DNA from: an uncultured Fluviicola sp.
GTDB lineage: Bacteria > Bacteroidota > Bacteroidia > Flavobacteriales_D > Crocinitomicaceae
NCBI RefSeq assembly: GCF_902168135.1
Contig: NZ_CABHOL010000012.1
Coordinates: 1 to 64,000 of the forward strand
Direction: 5' to 3'
Length of the DNA stretch: 64,000 nt
How positions within the stretch are numbered: the first letter of the stretch is position 1; each line of letters opens with the position of its first letter. Below the pieces are notes generated by a model. It did no database searches. It was not told the DNA's origin and saw only the letters and a program-made list of their open reading frames with translations. Shown here piece after piece: positions 51,180 through 58,931 of the stretch. A program made the translations under genes and the position numbers.

Positions 51180-52034
51180 TTAACAAATCAACAGCAGCCT
51201 GCTCTGCCCGGATTTTTCCACAGGAGCACGATGAACACAAGGAAGCGACTGTCTTTCGGGATGTTCTGTTGCAATCTTCCACAAATGACCAAGCCCCAAA
51301 CTAACCGGATTTGCTCCGGGTAGAGCTTCGTAATGCAGATCAAAAAAATGTTCGGTCAGGAATGCTCCGAATCCTTCTTCCGGTCCGTTATACAACTTTC
51401 GGAGCTCATCACGAATTTCCGGAATATGAACTTTCTGCTGAGCCTGAGAATTCGGTATGATTTCACTGGAGTCGCCATAATACGTGCACAAGAAAGTGTC
51501 GACAGGTATCGGCGAGTGGTCTACATGGAACGAATAAACATCCGTTGAAAAAAAGGAATCTTCATCGTCGCGGTCATAGTACCTGATCACGTTGAGGACC
51601 GGCGACGCACCGTGATCCCTAAGCAGTTTCAGATCAGCAATCAGGATTTCACGTGCAAGCTGTCCCTGCTCGCTCAGGTCAAGCTCCAAAAGGTCTTCTT
51701 CTTCGAGTGTTGTCATATTCCCGGTGAATACGACCCTGCTTGCGATCTCAGAAAAATCGCCGCTTAATTCCCGCTTCCAGCAAACCGCATTCATTGCTCC
51801 GTGAAAAGATGCAGAGACCAGGTCCGGAAAATTCGAAACGACCTGGATTTGGTTATTCTCCATCACAGGATGAAGGGGTTCTTGCCGGTTCTCATTCCTC
51901 CGTTTATTAGCTAGCTGATTCAATTCACGGAGTCGCTGCCTGTTCAACTCTTTAGCTGCTTGTTTCCTGTTTTTCTTCTGTCCCATTAATTTGGAATGAA
52001 GCTTTTTGTTTTCCGTGTTTTTCTGTTTCGCCAC
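51180..52034 (-). CDS. DUF1826-like protein
   Basis: A 284-residue protein read from GTG 52034. The first 55 residues are a basic low-complexity segment (KKNRKQAAKELNRQRLRELN). The rest resembles DUF1826: NAVCWKRELSGDFSEIASR, SFHVDHSPIPVDTFLCTYYG and the C-terminal CVHRAPVEKSGQSRLLLIC, with spacing that suggests a cupin-like fold with His/Asp metal ligands. Function unknown. A TAATTTTG box with a TTG 23 nt upstream ends 4 bp before the GTG, supporting this start. Confidence 0.6.
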   Translation of the reverse strand: MAKQKNTENKKLHSKLMGQKKNRKQAAKELNRQRLRELNQLANKRRNENRQEPLHPVMENNQIQVVSNFPDLVSASFHGAMNAVCWKRELSGDFSEIASRVVFTGNMTTLEEEDLLELDLSEQGQLAREILIADLKLLRDHGASPVLNVIRYYDRDDEDSFFSTDVYSFHVDHSPIPVDTFLCTYYGDSSEIIPNSQAQQKVHIPEIRDELRKLYNGPEEGFGAFLTEHFFDLHYEALPGANPVSLGLGHLWKIATEHPERQSLPCVHRAPVEKSGQSRLLLIC

Positions 52035-52038
52035 CCTG

Positions 52039-52072
52039 CAAAATTAGAACATTCAGGAATAATAACGCCCAA
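52039..52072 (-). promoter_or_regulatory. Promoter TTG-N23-TAATTTTG, leaderless spacing
   Basis: TTG (52070-52072) and exact TAATTTTG (52039-52046) on the minus strand; 4 nt to the GTG of the DUF1826-like gene. Confidence 0.55.
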
Positions 52073-52249
52073 ATTGAATCGTTCCTGTCATAGAAACAAC
52101 GAATATATCCCCATTCGCCGCAGATATCAACCCGCAATCATCGAATGTGTCTTTTGTTCATTTTTGATCCCGGAATCATTTATTTTTATTGAAAGGAAAT
52201 GCATTCTTTTGCGTTCTGAAGTTCTAAATGATATAAACTGAAATAACAC

Positions 52250-52660
52250 ATGATGAAAAAAGCAATTGTCATCCTGATGGTCCTGGGAAGCGCCGCGTGC
52301 GCCAAGGCACAAACCATTGAATCCGGAAGCCGCAGTACTATTGGGTACATCAAAAGCGACGGAACCATTGAAGACCGCAGTCATTCTACCAAGGGTTACA
52401 TCAAAAGCGATGGCACCATTGAAGACAGAAGCCACAGTACGATCGGCTACATCAAAAGCGACGGAACGATCGAAAATAGGAGCCATTCTACGGTTGGTTA
52501 CGTGAAAAAAGACGGAACGGTTGAAGACAGGAGCCACTCCACTTTGGGCTACATCAAAGACGACGGAACAGTGGAAGACAGAAGCCACAGCACTTTGGGC
52601 TATGCCCGGGGAATCAAGAAAGAATGGGCAGCAGTGGCTTATTTCTTTTTTAAGTTTTAG
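52250..52660 (+). CDS. Secreted protein of six 17-residue repeats
   Basis: A 136-residue protein with a signal peptide (AIVILMVLGSAACAKAQ). Residues about 26-118 are five full copies and one partial copy of RSHSTIGYIKSDGTIED-type units, with conserved G-Y-I-K-x-D-G-T-x-E and drift toward the C-terminus (VKKDGTVED). The DNA period is 51 bp. A hydrophobic tail (WAAVAYFFFKF) ends the protein. The regular strand-turn pattern suggests a solenoid or fibre. I do not recognise a named family. ATG 52253 is an equally possible start. Confidence 0.7.
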   Translation: MMKKAIVILMVLGSAACAKAQTIESGSRSTIGYIKSDGTIEDRSHSTKGYIKSDGTIEDRSHSTIGYIKSDGTIENRSHSTVGYVKKDGTVEDRSHSTLGYIKDDGTVEDRSHSTLGYARGIKKEWAAVAYFFFKF

Positions 52661-52783
52661 GAGGTTCCGGAAAAGTAAAAAAGGAGGGATTGATCAACCT
52701 TTGAAAGGGAAACTTCCCTCCTACTACTTGATGGTTTCCATAAATACCGGAAAAGAAAAAAATCGCGTAAAATGCACCCGGGA

Positions 52784-52813
52784 TTGGGAAATTCGCCAGA
52801 AATACTATATTTG
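52784..52813 (+). promoter_or_regulatory. tRNA promoter (TTG-N19-TATATTTG)
   Basis: TTG at 52784-52786, 19-nt spacer, exact TATATTTG at 52806-52813, about 50 bp before the tRNA. One of the best promoter matches in the window. Confidence 0.75.
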
Positions 52814-52864
52814 CAACCGGAAGCAGGAAGCGAAAAGATTTCTTTCACTTAAGCATGCTTTAAA

Positions 52865-52938
52865 GGTCCTATAGCTCAGTCGGTTAGAGCAACTGACTCA
52901 TAATCAGTAGGTGCTTGGTTCGATCCCAAGTGGGACCA
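52865..52938 (+). tRNA. tRNA with CAU anticodon (Met or Ile2)
   Basis: A 74-nt cloverleaf. Acceptor GGTCCTA pairs with TGGGACC (one G-T). The D-arm is GCTCAGTCGGTTAGAGC. The anticodon arm is CTGACTCATAATCAG with CAT in the loop. The T-arm is CTTGGTTCGATCCCAAG. The CCA end is not encoded. CAU reads Met, or Ile2 if the C is lysidinylated; the sequence alone does not settle this. Confidence 0.93.
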
Positions 52939-53243
52939 CAAAAAGAAAAAAGCGAATTACGGTAGTAGTTCGCTTTTTTCTTTTGGTCCCTCAATACTCG
53001 CGCTCAAACTCACGCTATCTCTGCTTTTTTCTTTTTCAGTGTGAGCGTGAGTTTTGAGTGTGGAATCCCGGTTCGAAGTTTCAATTCTGTCTCCTCCCTC
53101 TGAGGGAGGATTAAGGAGGGTGGTGAACTCAAATCTTCCGAAAGCACTGATTTTATTTGGGTTTCTAAAATTTATTCCGGTTCGATTCAGGTTTGCTCGA
53201 AAGGTATTGTATTTCAGTTTTTGGCGGTTTATTCCCGTATCCT
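52939..53243. other. 305-bp non-coding stretch after the tRNA
   Basis: Holds the tRNA terminator (52946-52982), a long inverted repeat CAAACTCACGCT/AGCGTGAGTTTTG (53005-53056), a compact hairpin TCCTCCCT-CTG-AGGGAGGA (53092-53110) followed by TTAAGGAGGG, and about 110 bp of AT-rich sequence without recognisable signals up to the stop of the deacetylase gene. Confidence 0.6.
52946..52982 (+). terminator. tRNA terminator
   Basis: A-rich stem ending AGCGAA (52951-52956) pairs with TTCGCT (52969-52974), followed by a T-run. Confidence 0.75.
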
Positions 53244-54308
53244 TTAAATTGTACTTAACTTTTGTGCGACGCATTCGTCCCAGCGGCCTTTCTCAATCTG
53301 GTTATCAGTATAGAGCCCGGAGAGTCTTCCATCCGTATTTTCCCACAATAAAGCATGGTATTCCACGGATCTGCCGTCAAAATAAGCCGTTGAAATTCCG
53401 TTGTAATGTTCCAGGTCGAATTTGTCAAAAGCCTGGTTTCTTTTGTGTTTCGGGAGTTTTACTGCCGATTTGTTCACTCCCCCCTCACGCACATGAAGCA
53501 GTACTTCTACGATTTGAGGAACACCGAGTTCGTCGTGGGTTTTGCGGATGTTTCTAAACACTTCCCGGAGTTTTTGCTGCCGATGTGCAATAAATTCGTC
53601 TGTTTTATAGGGATTGGCATCAATAATAGTGCGCCAAAGTGAATAATGAGAACTGTCTAAATAATGGGTTGACCGGTACTCCAGCTCGCGGGCTTCAAAA
53701 TGTCCCAACTTACGCAAATCGTAGGCTTTCTGTGATTTTTCCAAATCCTCCTGACTGGCGCTTCGGGGACCGAAGTATTTGTAGTACAACAAGGCACTCC
53801 AGGCTGGCAATACACGCGGATTACGAATGGGCAGACCATATTCTTGCGCTACACGTACATATACCTCGGTATAATCCGGATAAAACCACAAGGCATCGTG
53901 GTGATTCGTCAGATGTGTCACCCTGCTCCAAATACGATCGTTGCTTTTTAAAATTTCGATTTGTGCTTTTAATTCCGTGTAAATAGCCGTGGGATTTGCT
54001 GAGCTTTTTGTGCTTTTGGCAGAAATAAAATGCCCGTCGAAAAGTATCTCGGATAAATTGGCTGTGCTGACCGGTTTACCTGAGGTAATGGTAAGATGTA
54101 CACCAAGTTCCAGTTCCGGGTTCACGCCCTGAGCCTGGTCAAGCAGTTTTTCGGTTCGACGAATACTCTCTGCACCCTTTTCCCCATTGTTTGCAAGAAC
54201 TTCTACCGAGTGGATAATGCGGTACTTTACCAATTGAATGATCCCGTTGTCGATGGAGTCATCTACACCGAAATCGTCAGCAGTCAGAATGATTTTTGAG
54301 TTTGCCAT
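53244..54308 (-). CDS. ChbG/HpnK-type carbohydrate deacetylase
   Basis: A 354-residue YdjC/ChbG-family enzyme. Motifs: ILTADDFGVDDSIDNGI with the metal-binding Asp pair, ELGVHLTITSGKP, and VTHLTNHHDALWFYPDY. It removes acetyl groups from N-acetylated sugars or diacetylchitobiose-like substrates. Slightly longer than usual because of inserts in the C-terminal half (HVREGGVNKSAVK). No signal peptide, so cytoplasmic. It is a single gene on the minus strand. Confidence 0.85.
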   Translation of the reverse strand: MANSKIILTADDFGVDDSIDNGIIQLVKYRIIHSVEVLANNGEKGAESIRRTEKLLDQAQGVNPELELGVHLTITSGKPVSTANLSEILFDGHFISAKSTKSSANPTAIYTELKAQIEILKSNDRIWSRVTHLTNHHDALWFYPDYTEVYVRVAQEYGLPIRNPRVLPAWSALLYYKYFGPRSASQEDLEKSQKAYDLRKLGHFEARELEYRSTHYLDSSHYSLWRTIIDANPYKTDEFIAHRQQKLREVFRNIRKTHDELGVPQIVEVLLHVREGGVNKSAVKLPKHKRNQAFDKFDLEHYNGISTAYFDGRSVEYHALLWENTDGRLSGLYTDNQIEKGRWDECVAQKLSTI

Positions 54309-54462
54309 GAATAGTGTTATTGTGTTCGATCAAAAATGATTAATTATTCGGTAATTTCCTAATTTTCACAACTCTGTATTGTTCAACTTAATCACCTGTT
54401 AATCCCGGAGTCCAACAATTTGATTTCCGTTTTTTTGACAGCTGTATTTTTTCTGAAAGAAA

Positions 54463-55500
54463 TTATCCACGCAAGCTGCTCTTTCCAAGCGGTTTGGACA
54501 AAGGACGCAGACGAATGAACTGCAAAAACAGGATCCCGAACAAAACCGTAGCACACAATAAATGAGATACTTGTACAAATCCGGGCATGTCCGCATAAGC
54601 TAATAAGACGCCGCCTACCAGTTCGATCACCAACACTAAAAATGCCCAGTAAACGGATTTTACTTTGTCGGTTTTGTAGTTCAGGAATACCAATAGCACC
54701 ATCAATAACAAAACAGCCCAGGAGAATGAGCGATGAATGAAGAATGCCCATCCGAACTTGCTGGTCCAGGAATCTCTTCCCAATCCTTGCTGGGTTAACT
54801 GGTCAATGTACTCACGCACCTGTGTTCCAAGGAACATCTGGTACGCCGTGATTGCTAAAATAATCCCGATCAGCCATTTCATGGCAACAGGCAGGTTCAG
54901 GGTCTTTTGCTGCACCGGGCTGATCCTGCGGATGAGCATCAACTGCAGGCAAACCACCAAAAGTGCCAGGAACATATGGACAGTGATCGTCCAGGGAACC
55001 AGGTTTGTAGCCACGACTATGGAACCAAACCAGCCGTTTAAACCAATGGCAATGAGGTTGATGAATGAAAGCCAAACCAAACGACGGTCTTTCCGGTATT
55101 TCCAAAATCCCCAAAGAAAAATGATCAGCACCCCGTTTCCGGCCAGGAATCCAACCAGGCGGTTCCCGTATTCGGTCCAGGTACGCTGTGCGTTAAATGG
55201 CTCTTCTTCGTACGTTCTCGGATCTTTTTTGATCTTTTCAGCAGTTTCTTTCATTCCGAGCATAGTCAGGAATTTCGCGAACTTCTCCACTTTCGCCACG
55301 CGCTTTTCACCGTAAACCTCGCGGTAATTTGCAGGCAGCTGTGCTTCAGTTGTGGGCGGGACCCAGCTTCCGAAACATTTCGGCCAATCCGGGCAACCCA
55401 TTCCGCTTCCGGAGGTACGAACTACGCTTCCGGCAATAATTACCAGGAAAATGAGTACCAGCGTGATCCAGTTTAATCTTATAAAAGCTTTTGAGAACAT
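54463..55500 (-). CDS. ctaA: Heme A synthase (CtaA/Cox15)
   Basis: A 346-residue inner-membrane protein with about eight helices; oxidises heme O to heme A for aa3-type oxidases. Evidence: SVVRTSGSGMGCPDWPKCFG with the periplasmic Cys pair, TWTEYGNRLVGFLAG and TITVHMFLALL (heme ligand His), FFIHRSFSWAVLL and VSHLLCATVLFGI (second His pair). ATG 55500 starts directly before the first helix. A TATTTTTG box lies 17 bp upstream. Confidence 0.9.
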   Translation of the reverse strand: MFSKAFIRLNWITLVLIFLVIIAGSVVRTSGSGMGCPDWPKCFGSWVPPTTEAQLPANYREVYGEKRVAKVEKFAKFLTMLGMKETAEKIKKDPRTYEEEPFNAQRTWTEYGNRLVGFLAGNGVLIIFLWGFWKYRKDRRLVWLSFINLIAIGLNGWFGSIVVATNLVPWTITVHMFLALLVVCLQLMLIRRISPVQQKTLNLPVAMKWLIGIILAITAYQMFLGTQVREYIDQLTQQGLGRDSWTSKFGWAFFIHRSFSWAVLLLMVLLVFLNYKTDKVKSVYWAFLVLVIELVGGVLLAYADMPGFVQVSHLLCATVLFGILFLQFIRLRPLSKPLGKSSLRG

Positions 55501-55517
55501 ACGTATTGTTTGATGCC

Positions 55518-55525
55518 CAAAAATA
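55518..55525 (-). promoter_or_regulatory. ctaA -7 box TATTTTTG
   Basis: Exact TAnnTTTG, 17 bp before the ctaA ATG; the nearest TTG is 29 nt upstream, too far for a standard -33. Confidence 0.45.
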
Positions 55526-55650
55526 GCTATAAATGCCCCTCGTAATTTATGACACAAGTCATTTTTTGACACCGACTCCGGAAAATACAGCTGTAAATTT
55601 CGCTTGTAATGCAGATTGTCGGAGAATTATCCATCTTCATCATTTTGTTT

Positions 55651-55680
55651 CCTCATCCTCATCCTCATCCTCATTCTCAT
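55651..55680. repeat. Hexanucleotide microsatellite (CCTCAT)x4 plus TCTCAT
   Basis: Five tandem 6-bp units in the divergent spacer between ctaA and the 55769 gene, about 90 bp upstream of the latter. Length changes by slippage are possible. Confidence 0.9.
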
Positions 55681-55768
55681 TCTGCTCACTCATACCAGAA
55701 TACGACAAATGCATTATTGCAGGATATGGATTTCTTCCTTTCCTTTGTTCTATCTAAATTATTACGCC

Positions 55769-56173
55769 ATGAAACAGATCCTTTTAATCATCAGCCTGCT
55801 TTTCACCTCAATCATCACTTTTGCACAACTGAACATCTCTACGAATTATCGTCAGGATGGTGTTTGGAACGAAGAAACTTCCAAGTGGGACATCCTTTCT
55901 ACGGACGAAGCCGGGACATTGTTTGAGTTTAACAAGGAATTGACGACTTTTCACCACACCACAGCAAGCATTTCATCGGATTATTTCATTACCAAGTACG
56001 ACTACAATGACGAAGAAGTAAAGTACACGATGAACATCAAAAGCGATGTAGGAAATGAATACGAAATGATCATCGACGGCATCAACAACTGTGTTTGTTT
56101 CTTCTATTGGAGAGACAACAAATACTATTTGGTACGCCACACGATCAAGAATACCTGGATCAAAGAAAACTAG
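55769..56173 (+). CDS. Small secreted protein, unknown function
   Basis: A 134-residue protein. ATG 55769 begins a clear signal peptide (ILLIISLLFTSIITFAQ); a longer frame upstream runs through the microsatellite and is not credible. The mature part is short and polar, with NYRQDGVWNEETSKWDILS, an ITKYDYNDEEVKYTMNI strand pattern and NCVCFFYWRDNKYYLVRH. No family is recognised. A 30-bp palindrome follows the stop. Confidence 0.6.
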   Translation: MKQILLIISLLFTSIITFAQLNISTNYRQDGVWNEETSKWDILSTDEAGTLFEFNKELTTFHHTTASISSDYFITKYDYNDEEVKYTMNIKSDVGNEYEMIIDGINNCVCFFYWRDNKYYLVRHTIKNTWIKEN

Positions 56174-56194
56174 AGTTTAATCAATAAGATAATC

Positions 56195-56224
56195 AGTAGT
56201 GGTGAAAAATTTTTCACCACTACT
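56195..56224. repeat. Perfect 30-bp palindrome (family copy 5)
   Basis: AGTAGTGGTGAAAAA and its exact complement, 21 bp past the stop of the 55769 gene and 21 bp before the next ATG. The same AGTAG-G frame as the other palindromes, with a different inner sequence. Confidence 0.95.
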
Positions 56225-56233
56225 AAATTAATG

Positions 56234-56241
56234 TACATTTA
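56234..56241 (+). promoter_or_regulatory. -7-like box TACATTTA, leaderless spacing
   Basis: One mismatch to TAnnTTTG; 4 nt before ATG 56246. Confidence 0.35.
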
Positions 56242-56245
56242 GCTC

Positions 56246-57031
56246 ATGAAGATCGGAATAATCGGATTGGGATGGCTTGGACTTCCTCTGGCTAAATCAC
56301 TATTGAATAAAGGTTTCCACGTCATCGGAACCACACGCTCACGCACCGTAGAGCTTTCGCACGAGCATTTTTCGCACGTTTTGTTTGATCCTTTGGTGAA
56401 AAAATACCAGAGCACTGTTTATTTCGGCGATCTGAATGTCCTGGTGCTCGCTTTTACTCCTTCCAGGACGGATGAAAAAGCCTATGCAAAAGATTGTGTC
56501 CGTATGCTTGATCTGATACCTCCTTCCTGCAAAGTCATTCAAATCAGTTCCACAAGCGTTTACCCGGAGCGAAACAGTATTTTTAGTGAACTTGATTACC
56601 CGGCAGGTTCGGTGAAAACCAACGCGATCGGTTATGCGGAATTGGCAATCAGTTCCATGCTGAGAGACCGATTAACGGTTATCCGTATGAGCGGATTAGT
56701 AGGCCCGAAAAGATACCCGGTCACCGCCATGGCCAAATCGGGGAAAACCTACCAGGCAATGGACCGTGTGAATTTAATTCACCTGGAAGACGCCATTGGT
56801 TTGACAGAACATGTCATACAGCAGAAACTATGGAATAAAACGATCAACGGGTGCGCCACGGAACATCCGTTCAAAGGGGCATTCTATACCGGAATGGCTT
56901 CCAGGCTGGGAATTAATCCGCCTTTGTTTGAAGACAGAATACGCTCCGAGCGGATTATTTCAAATCAACTTTCTATTGATCTCGGTTACAAATACATTTA
57001 TCCGAACCCGGAAGATTTTCCTATTGCCTAA
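56246..57031 (+). CDS. NAD(P)-binding Rossmann protein, YeeZ/SDR-like
   Basis: A 261-residue protein with an N-terminal dinucleotide-binding loop (KIGIIGLGWLGLPLAKSL) and extended-SDR features: KVIQISSTSVYPERN, AIGYAELAISSML (in place of the usual Tyr-x3-Lys), TVIRMSGLVGP and VNLIHLEDAIGL. It resembles YeeZ-type nucleoside-diphosphate-sugar epimerase relatives. The catalytic Lys of true epimerases is not evident, so substrate and activity are uncertain. Confidence 0.75.
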   Translation: MKIGIIGLGWLGLPLAKSLLNKGFHVIGTTRSRTVELSHEHFSHVLFDPLVKKYQSTVYFGDLNVLVLAFTPSRTDEKAYAKDCVRMLDLIPPSCKVIQISSTSVYPERNSIFSELDYPAGSVKTNAIGYAELAISSMLRDRLTVIRMSGLVGPKRYPVTAMAKSGKTYQAMDRVNLIHLEDAIGLTEHVIQQKLWNKTINGCATEHPFKGAFYTGMASRLGINPPLFEDRIRSERIISNQLSIDLGYKYIYPNPEDFPIA

Positions 57032-57050
57032 TCCACAGAATGGTCTCTTT

Positions 57051-57235
57051 TTTCACCGCAAAGATTCCGAGAACGCTGAGGAGTATATGAGATTTTCTCC
57101 CTTTGCGGCAGAGTTTTTACACTTTAAAAGAATACTTTTTTATAATGCTTAACCCCTAAGCATTTAGAGTAAAGGCGGAAAATCAATACGTTTTTGGCTC
57201 CATGAGCTTCGAAAAAACTTTGCGACTCCGCGCTC
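57051..57235. repeat. Inverted ACCGCAAAG-type element, second copy
   Basis: Starts ACCGCAAAGATTCCGAGAAC, includes CCCTTTGCGG as an inner inverted copy and a hairpin AATGCTTA/TAAGCATT (57144-57164), and ends TTTGCGACTCCGCGCTCTTA then GCGGTTT, the reverse of the left end. Same layout as 30049-30165. Confidence 0.6.
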
Positions 57236-57278
57236 TTAGCGGTTTATTAAAAAATGTAATTCTTTGTTTTGAAATCTA

Positions 57279-58109
57279 CTACAACTTCGTGATCTTGTAA
57301 GAACCGATGTTTACAGTTTTGGATTCTTTTGAAAGCGCTGTCATCAGCATGTGCACTTCCATTTTTCCCGCAGTATCATAACCGGTCATTTCCATCAGCA
57401 TACCTCCTTCCGTAAACGCTTCGTTCGGAATTTGGGAAGGGGATGTTTTGTTCATATTTGCGAAAGTGTTGCTTACATCAATTCCAGCATCTTTAGTGAT
57501 CCAGACCTCAGTTTTCTTATCTGTCTCTATCAGCATTTCTTCACACTTGTATCCCAAAATAGTTTTGGTTCTTCCGGTTTTCGTGATTTTCGCTGCCGGT
57601 TTATTTCCCTGGTTCATCTGCTGTTGTTTCATTGCAGCTTCCATGGCTTTAGTCGACATCACCATTGCGGTTTTCTCTTTGTTGTTCAACAGGATCATCA
57701 CCCCGTTCTTAGAATCGATGATCGAAGACATATCCGGAGTTGCGGCCATTTTGATCACCTGGTCTCCGAAATCATAATCAATTACCTGGGATTCACCGGG
57801 ATTTTTAGCGCTTTCTATCTTGTAGGAAACACTGCTTGTAAATGTATAAGATGCCTGGTAATCACCGGATGGTTCCGTTTCAGCCGGTGAAGCAGATTCT
57901 GCAGGTGCTGAGGCAGGTGCCGGTGCCGCTTCGCCGGACTTTTGCACATCCATCAGGTTACCGCGTTCCTTGTTATTTCTGGTTGTATTAAAATCCTGGG
58001 CATTTGCTTTTTCTTTGGCAGTATTCCCGATGGACTTTACCAATCCCTGCTGTCCGAAACCAACGGAAGCTAAACAAGATACGATTAACGCTAGTAGAAG
58101 TGCTTTCAT
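57279..58109 (-). CDS. Secreted DUF4412-like protein
   Basis: A 276-residue protein from ATG 58109 with a signal peptide (LLLALIVSCLASVGFGQ), an Ala/Pro/Glu/Ser-rich linker (about 65-90), then a beta domain: YTFTSSVSYKIESAK, DQVIKMAATPD, MILLNNKEKTAMVMSTK, and TILGYKCEEMLIETDKKTEVW, as in DUF4412 proteins. Likely periplasmic or outer membrane; function unknown. It is followed by the LytTR/histidine kinase unit upstream on the same strand. A TACATTTG box lies 18 bp before the ATG. Confidence 0.65.
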   Translation of the reverse strand: MKALLLALIVSCLASVGFGQQGLVKSIGNTAKEKANAQDFNTTRNNKERGNLMDVQKSGEAAPAPASAPAESASPAETEPSGDYQASYTFTSSVSYKIESAKNPGESQVIDYDFGDQVIKMAATPDMSSIIDSKNGVMILLNNKEKTAMVMSTKAMEAAMKQQQMNQGNKPAAKITKTGRTKTILGYKCEEMLIETDKKTEVWITKDAGIDVSNTFANMNKTSPSQIPNEAFTEGGMLMEMTGYDTAGKMEVHMLMTALSKESKTVNIGSYKITKL

Positions 58110-58127
58110 AAGATCATTATTATCCGT

Positions 58128-58135
58128 CAAATGTA
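58128..58135 (-). promoter_or_regulatory. -7 box TACATTTG
   Basis: Exact TAnnTTTG, 18 bp before ATG 58109; no clear -33 TTG. Confidence 0.45.
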
Positions 58136-58202
58136 ATTAAACACGCGGAACAGGATATCTAAAAATTTGTGGTTCTTTCCTTTCAGTGAGTAATTTCCCG
58201 AA

Positions 58203-58928
58203 TCAGTTGATTCCTAAAACTTCCAGCAGTTCCATTTTCTTACTTCTGGACACACCGATTTCTTCCTGGTTGGACAAGATTACAGAACCTCCTTCTCCCC
58301 GGATGTATTTCACCACCTGGTTCAGGTTCACTAAATGGGAATTGTGCAAACGAAAAAAGAAAGGGAAATCAACCAGTTGTTTTTCGATTTCCTTCAGGGT
58401 TTTCGAAACAGTGATCTTGCGCTGGTGAAGGACGATGGTTGTATAATTGCCATCTGATTCACAACGGATGATTTGGTCAACTTCGATGAGCTCTACCCCA
58501 TTCAGCGATGAAATCGGAATTTTAGGTTTTAAGCCCATTCCGTTCAATCCCATAGATTTTCCTTCCGTGCGCTTCTTTTTTACTCGTTGAACACTTTCCA
58601 CCAGGTCTTCTGCATCGATGGGTTTTACCAGGTAATGGACAGCTCCCTGTTTAAAGCCTTCCAATGCGTATTCGTCATAAGCAGTAGTGAAAATCACATC
58701 CGCTTCTTTGTAGGTCAATACGTTCAATAATTCAAAGCCGTTCATCTTAGGCATTGATATATCAAGAAAGAGCAGGTCCGGCTCTTCGGTATTAATTACT
58801 TCGACTGCGTCGATCGGATTTTGCAATTCTGCAATCACCTCTACATCAGGGCAAAACTTTCGAATTAATATAGCAGTAGTTTCTAAACTGTGCCTTTCAT
58901 CATCTACAATAATTGCACGTAATTTCAT
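58203..58928 (-). CDS. LytTR-family response regulator
   Basis: A 241-residue regulator. The receiver domain (1-115) has the acidic pocket VDDER, phospho-accepting Asp 56 in LLFLDISMPKMNG, and Lys in HYLVKPIDAEDL. The C-terminal LytTR DNA-binding domain (about 140-235) has DQIIRCESDGNYTTIVL, RKITVSKTLKEIE and FFRLHNSHLVNLNQV. It works with the histidine kinase encoded 3 bp upstream on the same strand. Confidence 0.93.
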   Translation of the reverse strand: MKLRAIIVDDERHSLETTAILIRKFCPDVEVIAELQNPIDAVEVINTEEPDLLFLDISMPKMNGFELLNVLTYKEADVIFTTAYDEYALEGFKQGAVHYLVKPIDAEDLVESVQRVKKKRTEGKSMGLNGMGLKPKIPISSLNGVELIEVDQIIRCESDGNYTTIVLHQRKITVSKTLKEIEKQLVDFPFFFRLHNSHLVNLNQVVKYIRGEGGSVILSNQEEIGVSRSKKMELLEVLGIN

Positions 58929-58931
58929 ATT

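Noticed and set aside
52127-52588. 153-codon minus-strand frame rich in FDVA.R..AP.FN repeats
   Set aside because: It is the complement of the 51-bp repeat gene at 52250-52660. The plus strand has a signal peptide and a sensible repeat; the minus frame has neither start context nor neighbours.
54737-55315. 192-codon plus-strand frame inside ctaA
   Set aside because: Antisense to a well-supported membrane gene. No membrane or domain pattern and no promoter.
55616-55768. N-terminal extension of the 55769 gene through the microsatellite
   Set aside because: The extension encodes a low-complexity LILILI run from the repeat, while ATG 55769 starts a clean signal peptide.
57351-57890. 179-codon plus-strand frame
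   Set aside because: Antisense to the DUF4412-like gene. Cys/His/Phe-rich composition with no recognisable domain.
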